NCBI RefSeq assembly: GCF_016097555.1
Contig: NC_054713.1
Coordinates: 16,913,408 to 16,977,407 of the forward strand
Reading direction: 5' to 3'
Source of the DNA: Gigantopelta aegis
Taxonomy: Eukaryota; Mollusca; Gastropoda; Neomphalida; Peltospiridae
Length of the DNA: 64,000 nucleotides
Below, one piece after another: positions 10,119-22,320 of this stretch. A program made the translations under genes and the position numbers. The first letter of the stretch is position 1. Each line of letters opens with the position of its first letter. The notes under the pieces were generated by a model. It had not been told where the DNA came from, did no database searches, and saw only the letters and a program-made list of their open reading frames with translations.

Positions 10119-12588
10119 AGCTGCTAGTAGTCAGGTTCAAAGTCCGGATGTACTGAATTTTCACAGCGAACTCCTTTGCAGGAACTACACGCAGAACTGC
10201 ATTCAAGGTCAACCTTTTTTGCAGCTGCACGCTTTCGTTTTGCAGCCACTGGAACAGATACAACGCACAACCGTCCATGTATGTGCAGGAGCTTGACGTT
10301 TTGTAGTTGGCACTGGGAATAGCCTGTCTCCAACTAGTTTCCAGCCCCAGTCCATTGGACTCGGTGCATCATCACCTTTCTTCCAGTTCTGTATTTGCAG
10401 GTAAACCCACAAGCTGTGGAATTGTGCAGCATCAGAGGTTGGGGGGTGTTGTTTCGGATCAACAAACATGGTACTTTTGGCTACTTTTTCGACAAAATTG
10501 TTCACACGTAAGCTGTCCAATGTTTGCCCATGACTGCCTTTATATAGATACACGACAGCTTGTTCCCCACTGCTGACAATATTCTCTTTTGTCACCTTTG
10601 TTAGTGGTGTATGAAACACTGATGCAGCATGACGGAAGACTTCACTTTGTTCAAATGCTTTCAGAGCAGTCCCTTTTCCTAAGCCATACACTTTTGACGT
10701 TGCATCGCACCCCAAGATAGCATGTAAGAACAGTATGTTCCTACATACATCGTCGCCAAGGTATGCTTGCAGTTTATGTATATCCCAACATACATCACGG
10801 TTGAATTTGGGTCTAGACTGTACCAACCATTCCTGCGGCTCTACGACCATGAATGCTGTCTTTAGTAGTCGACCTATTGTCATAACTATCAAAGACAACA
10901 ATGCAATTGTTGTACCCAGACTGCACAAACTGAACAAATGTAGAACAAAGTCCTTCGAATGTCTGACCACTTTCCCAAGGAATCCACTGCAGCAACATGC
11001 CGCCATCAACAACATGATCATTATCACCAGGATCGTGTGTCAGGATTGTCAGCTGACTGCATAGCATTCGCTAGTGCCAGTTTGACTGCTTTTCTCATTT
11101 GTCTGGATGATTCAAATAATGCCTGTGAGTGGGTGCATAACTCGTATGTAACTGGAAGATCGGGTTCATCAGACATTTTGTTAGCCACACTAATTAATCT
11201 CGGGAACAACAACTGTGGGTCGATCTTCAATGTATCTTCGTAGATTTTGAACGCAGATTTGTCATTCATAGGCACGACTGCATCTTTCTTCTTGAACGAG
11301 AACTTGGTTACCTTTTGACCAGTCATCTTGGTCACAATATTCTCTGCCTGATCAGCAGTATTGTCATACGCCACTACCCCACTTGTTATGCTTTTGAGAT
11401 CATTCTCCATTTTGAATGGGTTTCGTTCAAGCAGATACTCCGTTACCACTTTCGTGTCTTTTTTATCTCACTTTCACACTGATAAGTTTGTATCTTTGTG
11501 TTGTTGACTTGAGATATATATCGCACCACAGAAGGTTCGCATTGCTTCATTAATGGACGATGTTGCAGGTCGGGAGAGTATCTCAGTCATTCCTCAACCT
11601 CGACCTCCTGCACTCTTGAAACTCCGCATAAGCACCTGCTCAGTCACTGGATCTTTCGGCAATACGGCCCACTACATATCACTCTTGAAACTCCGCAAAA
11701 GCACCTGCTCAATCACTAGATCTTTCGGCAATACGACCCAACACCTATCACTCATGAAACTCCGCATAAGCACCTGCTCAATCACTAGATCTTTCGGCAA
11801 TACGACCCAATACCTATCACTCATGAAACTCCACATAAGCACCTGCTCAATCACTGGATCTTTCGGCAATATGGCCCAATACATATCACTCATGAAACCC
11901 TTTCATGAAATATTCATAGAGCTTTGGGTGTGTTTTCGGTAAGGCATTAATTTTCACTAGATACAAATAGGCGGACTTGGCTTACATGTTAGATGCTGTG
12001 AAATATGGTAACATGGCCTTTAATGTCTCCAGGTGTAACTGCCAGTTTCTTGTTCACTCTGCTTTTATGAATTCTCTCAGTAATTCAACCATTCCAATAT
12101 ATTGCAACCACAATCGTGCTGTTCTACAGTCAACTGATAGTTTTTCACAGTATGCATCCATTCTGCCTTGAATTATTGTGACTATGTCATCTTTACATGC
12201 CTGTTCGTTCTATGTCTATTTCTCCTGTCAATACTCTGTCAAGCAATTTCAGGACAGATTCTAAGTGAGCGTCAGTCTCATGTGAAATCCCATCCATTGT
12301 TGATTCTTTAGCGGATTCCAAAACTGTATCACTGTTCACCTCATCAGAGACATTCTTACTTTGCCCAAGTGTCGAGGTACTATTACTATCACTGTGAGGC
12401 TGGGCAACAGTATCGTCATGTTCTACAGATTGTGAACTGTTCTGTGCGACATGCTCAATGTCCTCAAGATTACTTCCTTCTGCTTTATGATTTATTTGAT
12501 TTAAACAATATTTATTTCTGTTTATATTAACAGATAGGATTGGTAAATAGGCATAGCCTATATAAAGACCTTTCCCTACAGTATACAA
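10119..12588 (-). pseudogene. PIN-like (XPG/FEN1-type) nuclease-fold gene with CXC tail, decayed
   Basis: Minus-strand gene of a multicopy invertebrate family that I recognise by motifs but whose function I cannot name. In order: acidic/serine-rich N-terminus (12588-12193), helical segment ARLWLQYIGMVELLREFIKA (about 12110-12050), TASN and KSAYLYL (about 12000-11960), an amplified block SDxYWxVLPKDxVIEQVL (69-bp repeats, 11905-11605), AGGRGxGMTE, SEQHKD-like stretch (about 11510), EYLLERNPF (11435), VVDGG with IPW (about 10990), IVVFDSYDN (about 10880), ILFLHAILGCDATS (about 10720) and a cysteine-rich CXC-type tail, CICSSGCKTKACSCKK then CSSACSSCKGVRC, to 10124. Acidic residues in VVDGG, VVFD and GCD fit the PIN/XPG fold. 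Decay: TGA/TAA stops in the middle part (about 12043 and 11990), frameshifts near 11040 and 10210, and loss of roughly 150 residues near 10830 that normally carry the central acidic motif. Sits between the inverted repeats at 9.5 and 16.6 kb. Confidence 0.7.
11605..11905 (-). repeat. 69-bp in-frame tandem repeat inside the PIN-like gene
   Basis: The block 'ctcttgaaactccgcataag' recurs at 11613, 11682, 11751, 11820 and 11889, exactly 69 bases apart. 69 is a multiple of three and the minus-strand frame stays open, giving a 23-residue unit with core LPKDLVIEQVL. The unit corresponds to a segment that is single-copy in my memory of the family, so this is a local expansion. Confidence 0.92.
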
Positions 12589-12779
12589 TTGAAATAATTA
12601 ACTGGTCAACATAGAAGGTACAAAATATGCATTTAGTGTTGAAGAATATAAAACTACTATATATTTAACCTGTCAACGTATAAATATTTGTATATAGATT
12701 TGAACAGGAAGATAAGAAGAATATAGGAGAAGGTGAACGGTTTATCAATCAAAACGTTTGCTTTTAGCAATGAAATTGT
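12589..12779. other. Boundary between PIN-like gene and LINE
   Basis: AT-rich; the LINE 3' end is somewhere here (about 12720-12780). No poly(A) or simple-repeat tail is obvious. Confidence 0.35.
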
Positions 12780-15700
12780 GAATTGCTTTGCAGATGAGAC
12801 TGTTCTCATGTAGTGTTAAGTTGGGATCGCCATATATTAACGTGTTGCTATTTAAATTTAAATGATTTAATCTGGTTAAGAGTAGGACTGGCGCTCTCTA
12901 TTATATAGAGGGCAGAATAACAGGAAATGTTCCGAGTCTTCAACGTGATGACCACAGGTACACTGTGGATTATCTCAAGTGAAGTGTGTAAATGTGTGTC
13001 CATTTAGATCACTTATTCCTAATCGAAGTCTGCAGTGCAGTATTTGAAGCTTTCTTTCACCCTCATAAAAATGTGCAGGGACTGCCAAATCTTTTGCTTT
13101 TAATGTTTTCTTGAAAGAACTGATTGATGTGAAATTTTTAATATTCGTTGATAAATTGTTCCATAAATTAATGAAGAAAGATTCAGAATATAATGTTGAA
13201 CGACATCGGTATGATTGAAAATGTTTGGTATTGCGCAGGGAATATATGTTTATTTGTCTGACAGTTAGAGGTAGGAGAGAAACCGTTACATATTCTGTAC
13301 ATCATGCATACTTTGCGTCTCCTCCTCCTCTCAGCTAGTGGTATAAGTCCCGTTTCTTTGTACAGCGATTGGTGAGATGTCCCACGAACAGCCCCACAGA
13401 TAGTGCGTAACGCATCAAGCTGAATATTTTCTAACTGCTCTGATAGATAAAGGGTACAGTTATCCCAAATTATGTCGGCATAATCAACGACTGGAAGAAT
13501 CAATTAACAACATTTTTTTTCTAGCGTCTTTCTGGAGAGCCGGTATTTTAGCGAGCGGAGACAATTTGTCATTTTGTTTGTTTCTTCTTTAATGTTCTGG
13601 ATATGAAGATACCATTCGCCACTGTTTGAAACTGCTAGGAAATGTCATAGATTCGGGTTTTTGTGAGCGGACTGAATTTAACAAGCCAACGTTTTGCCCA
13701 GTCATTTATATGTTCTAAGTCTGAGTTCATAATCTTACTACATTCTTCAGGATTTTCTACAGTAATGTACAGTGTCATCGGCAAATAATCGTATATTAGA
13801 ATTTATCACTTTGACAATATCATTAATATAAATTAAAAATAGAAGAGGTCCTAAGACAGAGCCTTGGGGTACGCCCGTGCGGACATGTTTATCCAATGAG
13901 GAATAACCTTGTAAAATTACACGTTGCTTGCGGTCTGTTAAGTAGTGTTTAAACCAGTCCAATACATTATTTGTGATACCTACGGACCTTAATTTGTAAA
14001 CTACATCTTTATGCCAAACCCTGTCGAATGCCTTACTTACATCACAGAATACTGCTCTTACTTCTTCACCTTGATCCATAGCTTGACATAAATAGTTGTA
14101 AAAATCAATTAGGTGGTTTACTGTAGAATCACCAGGGATATAGCCGGACTGAAAGTGAGTGATTACATTATTAGCAGTACAACAATTAAATACGTGTTTA
14201 AAGACACATTTTTGAAATACCTTCCATATGTTATTTTATATAGATATCGGTCTATAATTATTTATATCATGAATACTACCTTTTTTTGTGGATTGGTGTA
14301 ACACTAGCTTTTTGCCAAAGGGTTGGGAAGTACGAGGCTGATAATGATAAATTGAAAAGAAGAGTTAAAGCCCGGCAAAGTTCTTTAGACAATATATTAA
14401 GCAGTTTGTTACTTATAAGATCAGGGCCATTTGATTTTGAAGTGTCAAGGGGATTTAAAATGTCTTCGATTTCTGTTCTTTGAAGTTCAATAGTACCAAG
14501 CAGATTATTTGTTTCAATGACTAAGTCGTGGATCTCCACGTTAGGTTCCTCTAGCGTCGCCTGTTCCCAAAGAAACTGTTAAAAGCGTTTACTATATCGT
14601 ATTGCTCATGTATGGATACATTATTAATTAGTAGACGTGGCCCCACTGGACCGGCAGAACCTCGTTGCGTTATATAAGAAGATACTAATTTCCACCATTG
14701 CTTACCGTTAACAGTACCTTCATTAATATTTGCATATAATGTTTTATAGTAGTCAGATTTAGTTTTTCTAATTTCTGTGATAATCAGATTATGATGGGTT
14801 CTAAACTGTGCCCAGTCATTGGGTAAATTGCTAAGTTTTGCTTTTCTATGTAATTTGCGTTTCTTTCTGATTTGTTTTCTTATATTTCCATTCCTAAACA
14901 TCTTATCTTTCGGACGAATTAAAACGTTTTTGTAGGGGATAAAGCGTTTTGCTGCATTTAAAATAATATATGTTATCTTGTTAACAATGTTATCGACGGA
15001 GTCGTTTTAAAAAATGGGGTCCCAATCGAACTCGGAGAAATAGGCTTTTAGACCGCAGGTATATGCAAGGGAATAATCCCATATGGTTCGTCGAAATGTG
15101 TGGTTTGCATCATGATTACCATTGATACCAAGCTGAATAGAGACTGGCGAGTGGCCACTACAGAAAGGGGTCAGCACGTTAAAGTATTTTACATGATGGG
15201 CACAAGAAACAAATATCAGGTCTAAAGTACTTTTATTTATTTATTTGTTTCTGTTATTCTTGTTGGCTTGTCGATTAATTGTGTCAACTGAAATCGAGTA
15301 CACAGATGATTTACTTTTGAGTTAAAATATTCAAACACGTTTGCATTAAAATCACCAGCAATTAGTATGTTGTCGATAGGGTCATCTATTCCGTAATTAA
15401 AATATTCTTCTATTAAATTGCAAGTGTCAGCTGAAGTGGATGGAGCTCTGAAAAAATACCGAGTAGCAACTTGCAATTGTTATGGTTTAGTTCCACCCAA
15501 ATAGCTTCAAGACCAGGTATGTTCATTTCAGTTCTTTGTTTGGAGATAATATGGTTTTTAATGTAGACTGCTACACCACCCCAGGTGTTTACTAGTCTAT
15601 CTTTACGATAAGGTTCGTTGTAGCCTTTGATCAAGATATTGTCGCTGGAAATATATTGATTTTAATGGGTTTCGGTAACTGCTATTATATCGAAGGTGTT

Positions 15701-15985
15701 CATTTCGCTTTTGATTAAACAATTTTTTATATACAAACCACTAACATTAATGTGAACAATAGAGATATTTGGGATCGGGCCTGGATGTTTGTGAATGTCC
15801 CCAGCCATTAATAAAAGGAGACGGACTAATATCGCACCCCTCTTTCCCCAGCAACAACATAAATACAGGAAAACAGTCCTCAGATCAATCGTATGCTTTT
15901 CTGTTGTACAATTATAGAAGAGCCCCACTCTTGCCCGATATGTTACTATATCAACCGGCATCAAATACCGTGAACACAAATATAT
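12780..15985 (-). mobile_element. LINE of the Jockey/CR1/L2 group, near full length, decayed
   Basis: Minus-strand ORF2-type relic. From its 5' side: N-terminal stretch with the 2A-like motif GDIHKHPGP (15776-15802), then IVHINVSGLYIKN; AP endonuclease pieces with GGVAVYIKN (about 15580), IPGLEAIWVEL, NILIAGDFNANV (about 15360) and LTQLIDKPTRIT; a basic linker (14901-14551); RT motifs LDTSKSNGPDLISNKLL (about 14440), AFCDVSKAFDRVWH-like DVSKAFDRVWH (about 14045-14010), GVPQGSVLGPLLF (about 13870) and FADD (13774-13785); thumb/connection (VVDYADIIWDN, 13490) and a C-terminal Cys/His tail (about 13010-12930). Several frame changes and stops separate these pieces. It lies between the PIN-like gene and the right inverted repeat, probably inserted there. 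Confidence 0.85.
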
Positions 15986-16344
15986 AGAAAATGGGCAAAA
16001 TGGGGGCCACGCTTACTATTGTTATATTACTGCCGAGAGCAAAACTCTGATGACAAAACCGTTCCAAAGATAATAAACAAACCCAAAGAAGTGACATTAT
16101 ATGGCAGTATATGGAGAATAAGAAAGAGAGAGAGAGAGAGGACAAAACGAAACAGGTATGTATTATGATTTGTTTGATTAATATACTCTGGCTACACACG
16201 TGTATTCAAACTCTAACTGTAACTTATTAGTAGTGTGCAACCTAAATTAAAATCGGACAAGGCCCCATCCATCATGCAGATGGTGTCATGAATATTTATA
16301 ATAAACGTTGACATTAAGCTAGTTAATGAAAACTTTGTTCACGT
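15986..16344. other. Short space between LINE 5' end and right inverted repeat
   Basis: Short (GA)n at 16127-16141; no gene seen. Confidence 0.4.
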
Positions 16345-16655
16345 AAATCTTGAACAACGTCATTTATGGCGGCCATTTTGGATTTTGCCGCCATATTGGA
16401 TTTTGTTTTAAAGAATGATAGTCTGTCTAATATTTGCGCAATATTGCATTCATTGCAATTTTCAACTTCCTCAGACAAATAGGGATGAAGTTGTGAGTGG
16501 ATTCCAGAAATTCGCCGTTTCGTTTAAATGTTTGAACTTTTTACCCCCAAAACAGGTATTTAGCATCGGAAGACTGTGGTGGACTTTTACTTTGTTAGTT
16601 AAGACACCATATATATTGCATACACCAAAAATCACTTCCGTAGGAATTAATTCCC
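16345..16655 (-). repeat. Inverted repeat, right copy
   Basis: Reverse complement of 9515-9775 and longer by about 80 bases. Ends outward at 'ggaattaattccc' (16642-16655). Includes 'atggcggccattttggatt' and 'gccgccatattggatttt'. See the left copy. Confidence 0.85.
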
Positions 16656-17028
16656 TTATTTGACATTTTGATTTTAAAAGAACCCTACTTAAATGCAAAT
16701 AAAAAAACACAGTTGCCAGCCACCTGAGCAATGTGCTCCCCAAAACTGAGACAGTGATCAAAGATCACGCCCAGAAATCTAACAGGTTGTACCTGATTAA
16801 CGATATTGCCATTTAGTTATTAATTCTAGATTATATGCAGATTTAAATTGTCTAGATTTTTCGAAAATTATAGCATTGGTTTTGGATGTGTGATAGCTAT
16901 AGATTACAAATTGCTCAGTTTTCGTTAACTATATACATATGATTAAGGACACCCATAGTGTTTTTTAAAAATATTATACTCATATCACCGGTTGATCAAG
17001 AGGGGGTCACAGGGGTCTCGTGTCACAC
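16656..17028. other. Intergenic
   Basis: A diverged single unit of the 59-bp repeat lies at about 16889-16945 (gtgatagctatagattaca). A minus-strand 'VLGSTLLRW' frame near 16730-16690 resembles LINE C-terminal text but is too short to call. Confidence 0.4.
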
Positions 17029-17036
17029 ACGCACAT

Positions 17037-17102
<66 letters not shown>

Positions 17103-17118
17103 ACACACACACACACAC
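17029..17118. repeat. (CA)n microsatellite
   Basis: Long AC run with few interruptions. Confidence 0.97.
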
Positions 17119-17355
17119 CGTCCTTTGAAGTAGAGGGTTTTTGTTTTTAAATCAGCATCCACAAAATACAACTTAGTTGAAAAATGCGATTCTGAGCATC
17201 TTTATTTGAAATGTGACGCGAACCCCTAATAGATCTTGTTCCCTTTAAGAGCTCGTTTCATTGCCCTATTTTTAAGGATTTTGTGACCCACAATATCCTG
17301 GATCCACCCCTGAAAATGGTTTTCGTGCCTTGCTATTTTCATTTGGGGGATGTTC
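17119..17355. other. Intergenic
   Basis: No gene seen. The phrase 'atcctggatccacccctg' (17298-17314) resembles one terminus of the 'gtggcggatcc' MITE family described at 41.93 and 51.40 kb. A run of G at 17356-17373 precedes the SINE. Confidence 0.4.
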
Positions 17356-17369
17356 GGGGGGGGGGGGGG

Positions 17370-17690
17370 GGGGCATAGTCTAGTGGAAACGCGCTCGCTT
17401 GATATGGTGTCGATTTGGGATAGACCCCCGTCGGTGGGCTCATTGGGCTATTACTAGTTGCAGCCAGTGCATTAGGACTGGTATATGAAAGGCAGTGGCA
17501 TGTGCTATTCTGTATGTGGGATGGTGCATTTGAAAGATTCCTTGCTACTAATGAAGAAATGTAGCAGGTTTCCCTTCTAAGACTATATGTGAAAATTACC
17601 ATTTGCTTGACAAACAATAACCGATGAGTAATAAATACATATGCTCTATTGGTATCGTTAAACAAAATAAACTTTTCTTGTCATTTTCCC
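17370..17690 (+). mobile_element. tRNA-derived SINE, family 1, near full length
   Basis: Head 'ggcatagtctagtggaaacg' has an A-box-like sequence (tagtctagtgg) and 'gggatagaccccc' a B-box-like sequence, followed by 'gtcggtgggctcattgggc', the body blocks 'cagccagtgcattaggactg', 'gtgctattctgtatgtggg', 'ttgaaagattccttgctact', and the tail 'gtatcgttaaacaaaataaac'. Best example of the family in the window with the copy at 51.02 kb. Confidence 0.85.
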
Positions 17691-17769
17691 CAGTTTATTT
17701 TATGACAAACACAGGTTTCAAACATTTTAACGTGAAATGTTATAGAATATACAGACCTTTATATAGGAT

Positions 17770-17805
17770 CTCCAATGGTGTGCGTGTGGCGCGTGTATGT
17801 GTGCG

Positions 17806-17837
<32 letters not shown>

Positions 17838-17845
17838 TGCGAATT
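17770..17845. repeat. GT/GC-rich simple repeat
   Basis: Alternating (gtgt)n and (gtgc)n tract; the Cys-Val frames across it are artefacts. Confidence 0.9.
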
Positions 17846-18170
17846 TCTCGTGATGGGACGAACAGGGCAAAAAAAAACCTCACAAAAAAACCCACACCCG
17901 TCGCACTCCGAACCCACCCCACTCCCCTGCGTTCGGGCCTGGTATAGTATGCCGTTTCCTAATTACGCTGGAAATTAATGCACGTATTTCAAAACGAGAC
18001 ATATATTTGCTAGCCGACTTTTAAAATCATACCAGAAGCAATTAAAGTGACAACTGGTATTTAAATTTCAAAATATATTACAAAAAAAAATAAAAAATAA
18101 AAATAATAATAATAATTTGTCAGTTTCTGTATTTTATCATAAGTACGACGCCATATAACCATAAACAATG
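17846..18170. other. Intergenic
   Basis: Poly-A/TAA-rich tracts, no gene seen. Confidence 0.4.
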
Positions 18171-18440
18171 TGCTGAGTGCGTCGTTAAATATAGCATTTT
18201 CTTCCTTTATTATAGGAGCCAGTGTTACACAACTGACGTATGTACTATCATGTCTATGGGATGGTGCATATAAAAGATCCTTTGCTACGGATTGAAAGAG
18301 TAGCCCATGAAGTGACGACAGCGAGTGTCCTCTTTCAATATCTGTGTGGTCATTAACCATATGTCTGACACCATACAACCGTAAATAAAATGTGTTTAGT
18401 GCGTCTTTAAATAAAACATTTCCTTCCTTCCTTCCTCTAT
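18171..18440 (+). mobile_element. SINE family 1, tail variant (ccttcc)n
   Basis: Contains 'gtactatcatgtctatggg', 'ataaaagatcctttgctac', 'gagtagcccatgaagtgac' and the tail 'aatgtgtttagtgcgtctt' ending in (cttc)n. The 3' tail differs from the 'gctctagtggt' variant of the 17.37 kb copy, so at least two subfamilies coexist. Confidence 0.75.
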
Positions 18441-18477
18441 TATAGGATAATTGTATGTAATCTGATCCTATGGATGT

Positions 18478-18710
18478 CGGGATTTAACTCAGTCGGTTGA
18501 GTGCTCGCATGAGGCGCTTATTTCGCAGGATCGAACCACCTCAGTTCATCCATTCATTTTTTTCTCGTTCCAACCAGTGCACCACAACTTGTCAAACGGC
18601 CGTGGTGTGTGCTTTCGTCTCTGTTGGAATACATATCAAAGATCCCGACACACAGTAGTCGATCTGTATTTGTATGCTGTGGTGTCGTTAAACATTAATT
18701 CATTTATTCA
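18478..18710 (+). mobile_element. tRNA-derived SINE, family 3
   Basis: Head 'ggatttaactcagtcggttg' (A-box-like) and 'aggatcgaacc' (B-box-like) followed by 'gttccaaccagtgcaccaca', 'ggtgtgtgctttcgtctct', 'atcaaagatcccgacacaca' and tail 'ctgtggtgtcgttaaacatt'. Shares body and tail with family 1 but has a distinct tRNA-like head. Isolated tails of this type lie at 39.19 and 59.23 kb. Confidence 0.75.
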
Positions 18711-19660
<950 letters not shown>

Positions 19661-19981
19661 CGGGGGGAGGGCGTAGTTTTGGCCTAAGTTGTACAAGCCT
19701 TTGCTGTGGTGAATATGTTGTCACTTTTCTGTCACACATAACAAATAAACGGCGAAAAGGCAACTGCTGAGATTGTTTATTTTAATGTGTCAATATGATC
19801 GACATTACAATAATTGCAACTTTTAGTTGTAGTCGACGAGCTCTCGTGTTTGAATCTTCGTGCATTCTTAAAACATATCTTCATTTCTTTTCTGCCAAAA
19901 AAAAGAAAAACGTTTTTTTTTTTTAAATGAATCAAATTTGTATAGCATTGCAGATATCATAGTGCAACAAGTAAAACAGTA

Positions 19982-19983
<2 letters not shown>
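19661..19983. other. Intergenic
   Basis: No gene seen. Confidence 0.4.

Positions 19984-20071
<88 letters not shown>
19984..20071. repeat. (GA)n microsatellite
   Basis: About 44 GA units. Confidence 0.98.
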
Positions 20072-20075
<4 letters not shown>

Positions 20076-20600
20076 AGAGAATGCGCGTGCACAATCTGTA
20101 CACACGCGAAATATAATGTATACAAAATCAGTCTTACTCTAGTGGCAAATCGTCGGGCAGTTTTCCTTCGCAATGTGACATAGTCTCTTTGTTGCTATGT
20201 ACTCAATTTTCGTCCTTTCGCGTTCACACATGCTCGGATTGCTGTCCTTACACGTGGCTGTAAATATACACATACAGGCACCATCAACTCAGATCTCCAC
20301 AACAAATTATCCACTAGTGAAAATGTAAATACAGATGTCAAGTCAGGTAATAGGGTTTAACGTGTCCATTCAGAGCAAGCTATTTCAGTGCACGCCTGTC
20401 ATAGGCGCAGGTGTAGACTTACGCCAGATCGTCCGCCTAGGACAGGAAAGGGTTGGGGTGGGTTGGAGGAGGGACCGCCCACTCTGGCAAGTGCAAGTGA
20501 GCACCAGCAACCCGACCTGGGTCGGTAGCAGGCGGGGACGTTTGTGGTGCTATTGAATTGTAAATGTCCCGTAGGATTAAAATATTGCGCAGTTTTCATG
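20072..20600. other. Intergenic
   Basis: Includes a G-rich segment at 20440-20545 (ggttggggtgggttggagg). This may be the 5' part of the LINE fragment that follows, but no coding match was recognised. Confidence 0.35.
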
Positions 20601-20604
20601 ATGC

Positions 20605-21560
20605 AATTTGGCGCATGAATTTGAACGATTTTCACTTAGTTTGCCGAATTCTAGCTCTTACTGGAGCCTATAGAGATGTTCAGCGCATCTACTTTTATAT
20701 AGAAACTGGTCTTTACAACAACGTGACCAGAGAATCTGAAGTCTTTGTAACGGTAACCTGACTGAAGATGAATTTTATTTTATTTTGTATTGTCCATCCT
20801 TATATGATTTGCGGGTTAAATATGTCAAAACGTATTATTGCACAGAACCACGTGCATTTAAATTAATTAAGTTACCTGGTATCAAATTGTTAAAGCGGGG
20901 TTCTCATTATGCGATATGTCGCACCGACTTGTCGCATGCGATTTGTCATAGCTACTCGAATCGTGTGTGTGGGAAGACATTACGTCATACGATTTCATAA
21001 CATCAAATCAAGCTCGTCAATTTAAAAATATGTTGCGGAAAACGTAACTGCCTACCAATTTCCACTGAATTAATGAAAACATGAATGTAGACAATTTAGT
21101 GATGTCATTATGTTAAAAAAACAAACAAATATATATATATATATATATATATTGACCACATCTGGACAATAATAGGGTGTATGGACCCATGGAATCTAGA
21201 CATTTTGACATTTCTTTTTTGTTATTGTTTTTTAATTATTTTTTTTACATTTTGACATGTTTAGAAGCAAATGAAAAACCGGAAGTGACAACACTGAACT
21301 GTTGTACTTTAATGTGATTTGACTGGCTGATAGCTCACGATTTGTCGTGAGAAATAGGCCATGTTCTAATCGGTACGATTCTGAAAGTTGTTCAGATTTA
21401 CGTGTTTTCAGGGTACGATTCGTTCGCAGGCGACAAGTCGGTACGACTAATCGCTTAGTGAGAACGCCACTTAAGCAGATACGTAATGTAGGAAGATTTC
21501 TTGTTGAAGCTGGTGATCATAGATCAATGGTTTATGTTATAGTTACCTCATCATTTTCCT
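20605..21560 (+). pseudogene. LINE 3' coding remnant, split by an inserted element
   Basis: Plus-strand C-terminal LINE text: RIYFYIETGLYNN (about 20680-20720) matches the 'IETGRY' block seen at 49.49 kb, then DEFYFILYCPSLYDLRVKY (20768-20825, Cys/His tail) and AFKLIKLPGIKLLK (to 20893). The reading resumes at 21475 as RNVGRFLVEAGDH. Between them sits a 577-bp TTAA-flanked element (separate entry). A (frame-shifting) base change separates the first two blocks near 20758. Same LINE family as the minus-strand copy at 21.6-22.3 kb. Confidence 0.7.
20894..21470. mobile_element. 577-bp TIR element inserted at TTAA
   Basis: TTAA stands at both borders (20890-20893 and 21471-21474). Left end 'agcggggttctcattatgcg' and reverse complement of the right end 'gtggcgttctcactaagcga' begin imperfect inverted repeats of about 45 bases that continue through 'caccgacttgtcgc' / 'taccgacttgtcgc'. 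No transposase is visible, so it is non-autonomous. TTAA would suggest piggyBac and a 3-bp TAA/TTA would suggest Harbinger; the ends alone do not decide. A (TA)n tract at 21131-21151 lies inside. Confidence 0.8.
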
Positions 21561-21574
21561 AGAGATTCGTCTAG

Positions 21575-22320
21575 TTCAATTCAATTAATTTATTAACCTT
21601 GAACATTTACAGTTCATCAGTTATACAAACAGGTACATATACAACAATGACACAATGGAAGGTGTTGGTATGAAAAGGACACGGAGAATATAAATGCTTT
21701 TGTATAGAACTCTGTATATAGACTATTTACCTATTGATTCTCGTCTTTTAAACTTTTTAAACAGATATTTCCCTAATTTACATAAATCATTTACATTGCT
21801 AGTTGATAGTAATTCTATCAATTTAAACATAGATGGGTGGATTCTATAATATTTCTTGATATATAAAAGTCTATAATCACTGAAAAAGGGACAACATAAT
21901 ATCGCATGAAACTCGTCCTCAATTTCAACCAAGTTACACAAGACACACAATCGTTTAGATCTACTTATGTTAGCTAAACTGTTTTATTAATGCCAAATAA
22001 AAAATATAGTTTAATGCCTCTTGGTTACACCACAGTTCATATAAACCTAATGAACACAGTATTAGCCTTATTTGTCTTGCCCAGTTGTTACCTCTATCAC
22101 ATTTTGATCTAAGTTCCACATATACAGAGTACAAGATACAATTATTTGTGTTCAATAATTTAAACCAGTATTTTATCATACAGTACTTACGAGTATACAA
22201 AAGGGGATATCTACCTAGTTCAAAATATAACATAATAGTAGTAGTGGAACTTTTAATATTTAGTATATTCTTACAAAATTCTATGTGTAAATTCTCTATG
22301 CAGGCCACGGCTATTGCGGC
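21575..22320 (-). pseudogene. LINE 3' coding remnant, minus strand
   Basis: ENLHIEFCKNILNIKSST (about 22300-22245), YFELGRYPLLYTRKYCMIKYW (22225-22165) and CVLCNLVEIEDEFHAILCCPFF (21950-21885) are the same blocks as in the plus-strand copy at 48.83-49.62 kb (HLEFCKRLLGVKKST, YFELGKMSMEYIRLF, CIYCNLNKVEDEYHF). Codes for the RT connection and Cys/His C-terminus of a LINE. 3' end near 21575 by its orientation toward the neighbouring plus-strand copy. Confidence 0.75.

Noticed and set aside
11553-11942. Plus-strand 129-codon frame over the 69-bp repeat
   Set aside because: The minus strand carries the PIN-like family motifs before and after this block; the plus frame is the shadow of it.
17370-17445. 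tRNA gene suggested by A/B-box-like sequence (also 18.48, 34.74, 51.02 kb)
   Set aside because: No cloverleaf or anticodon stem can be drawn; these are heads of tRNA-derived SINEs with shared bodies and tails.
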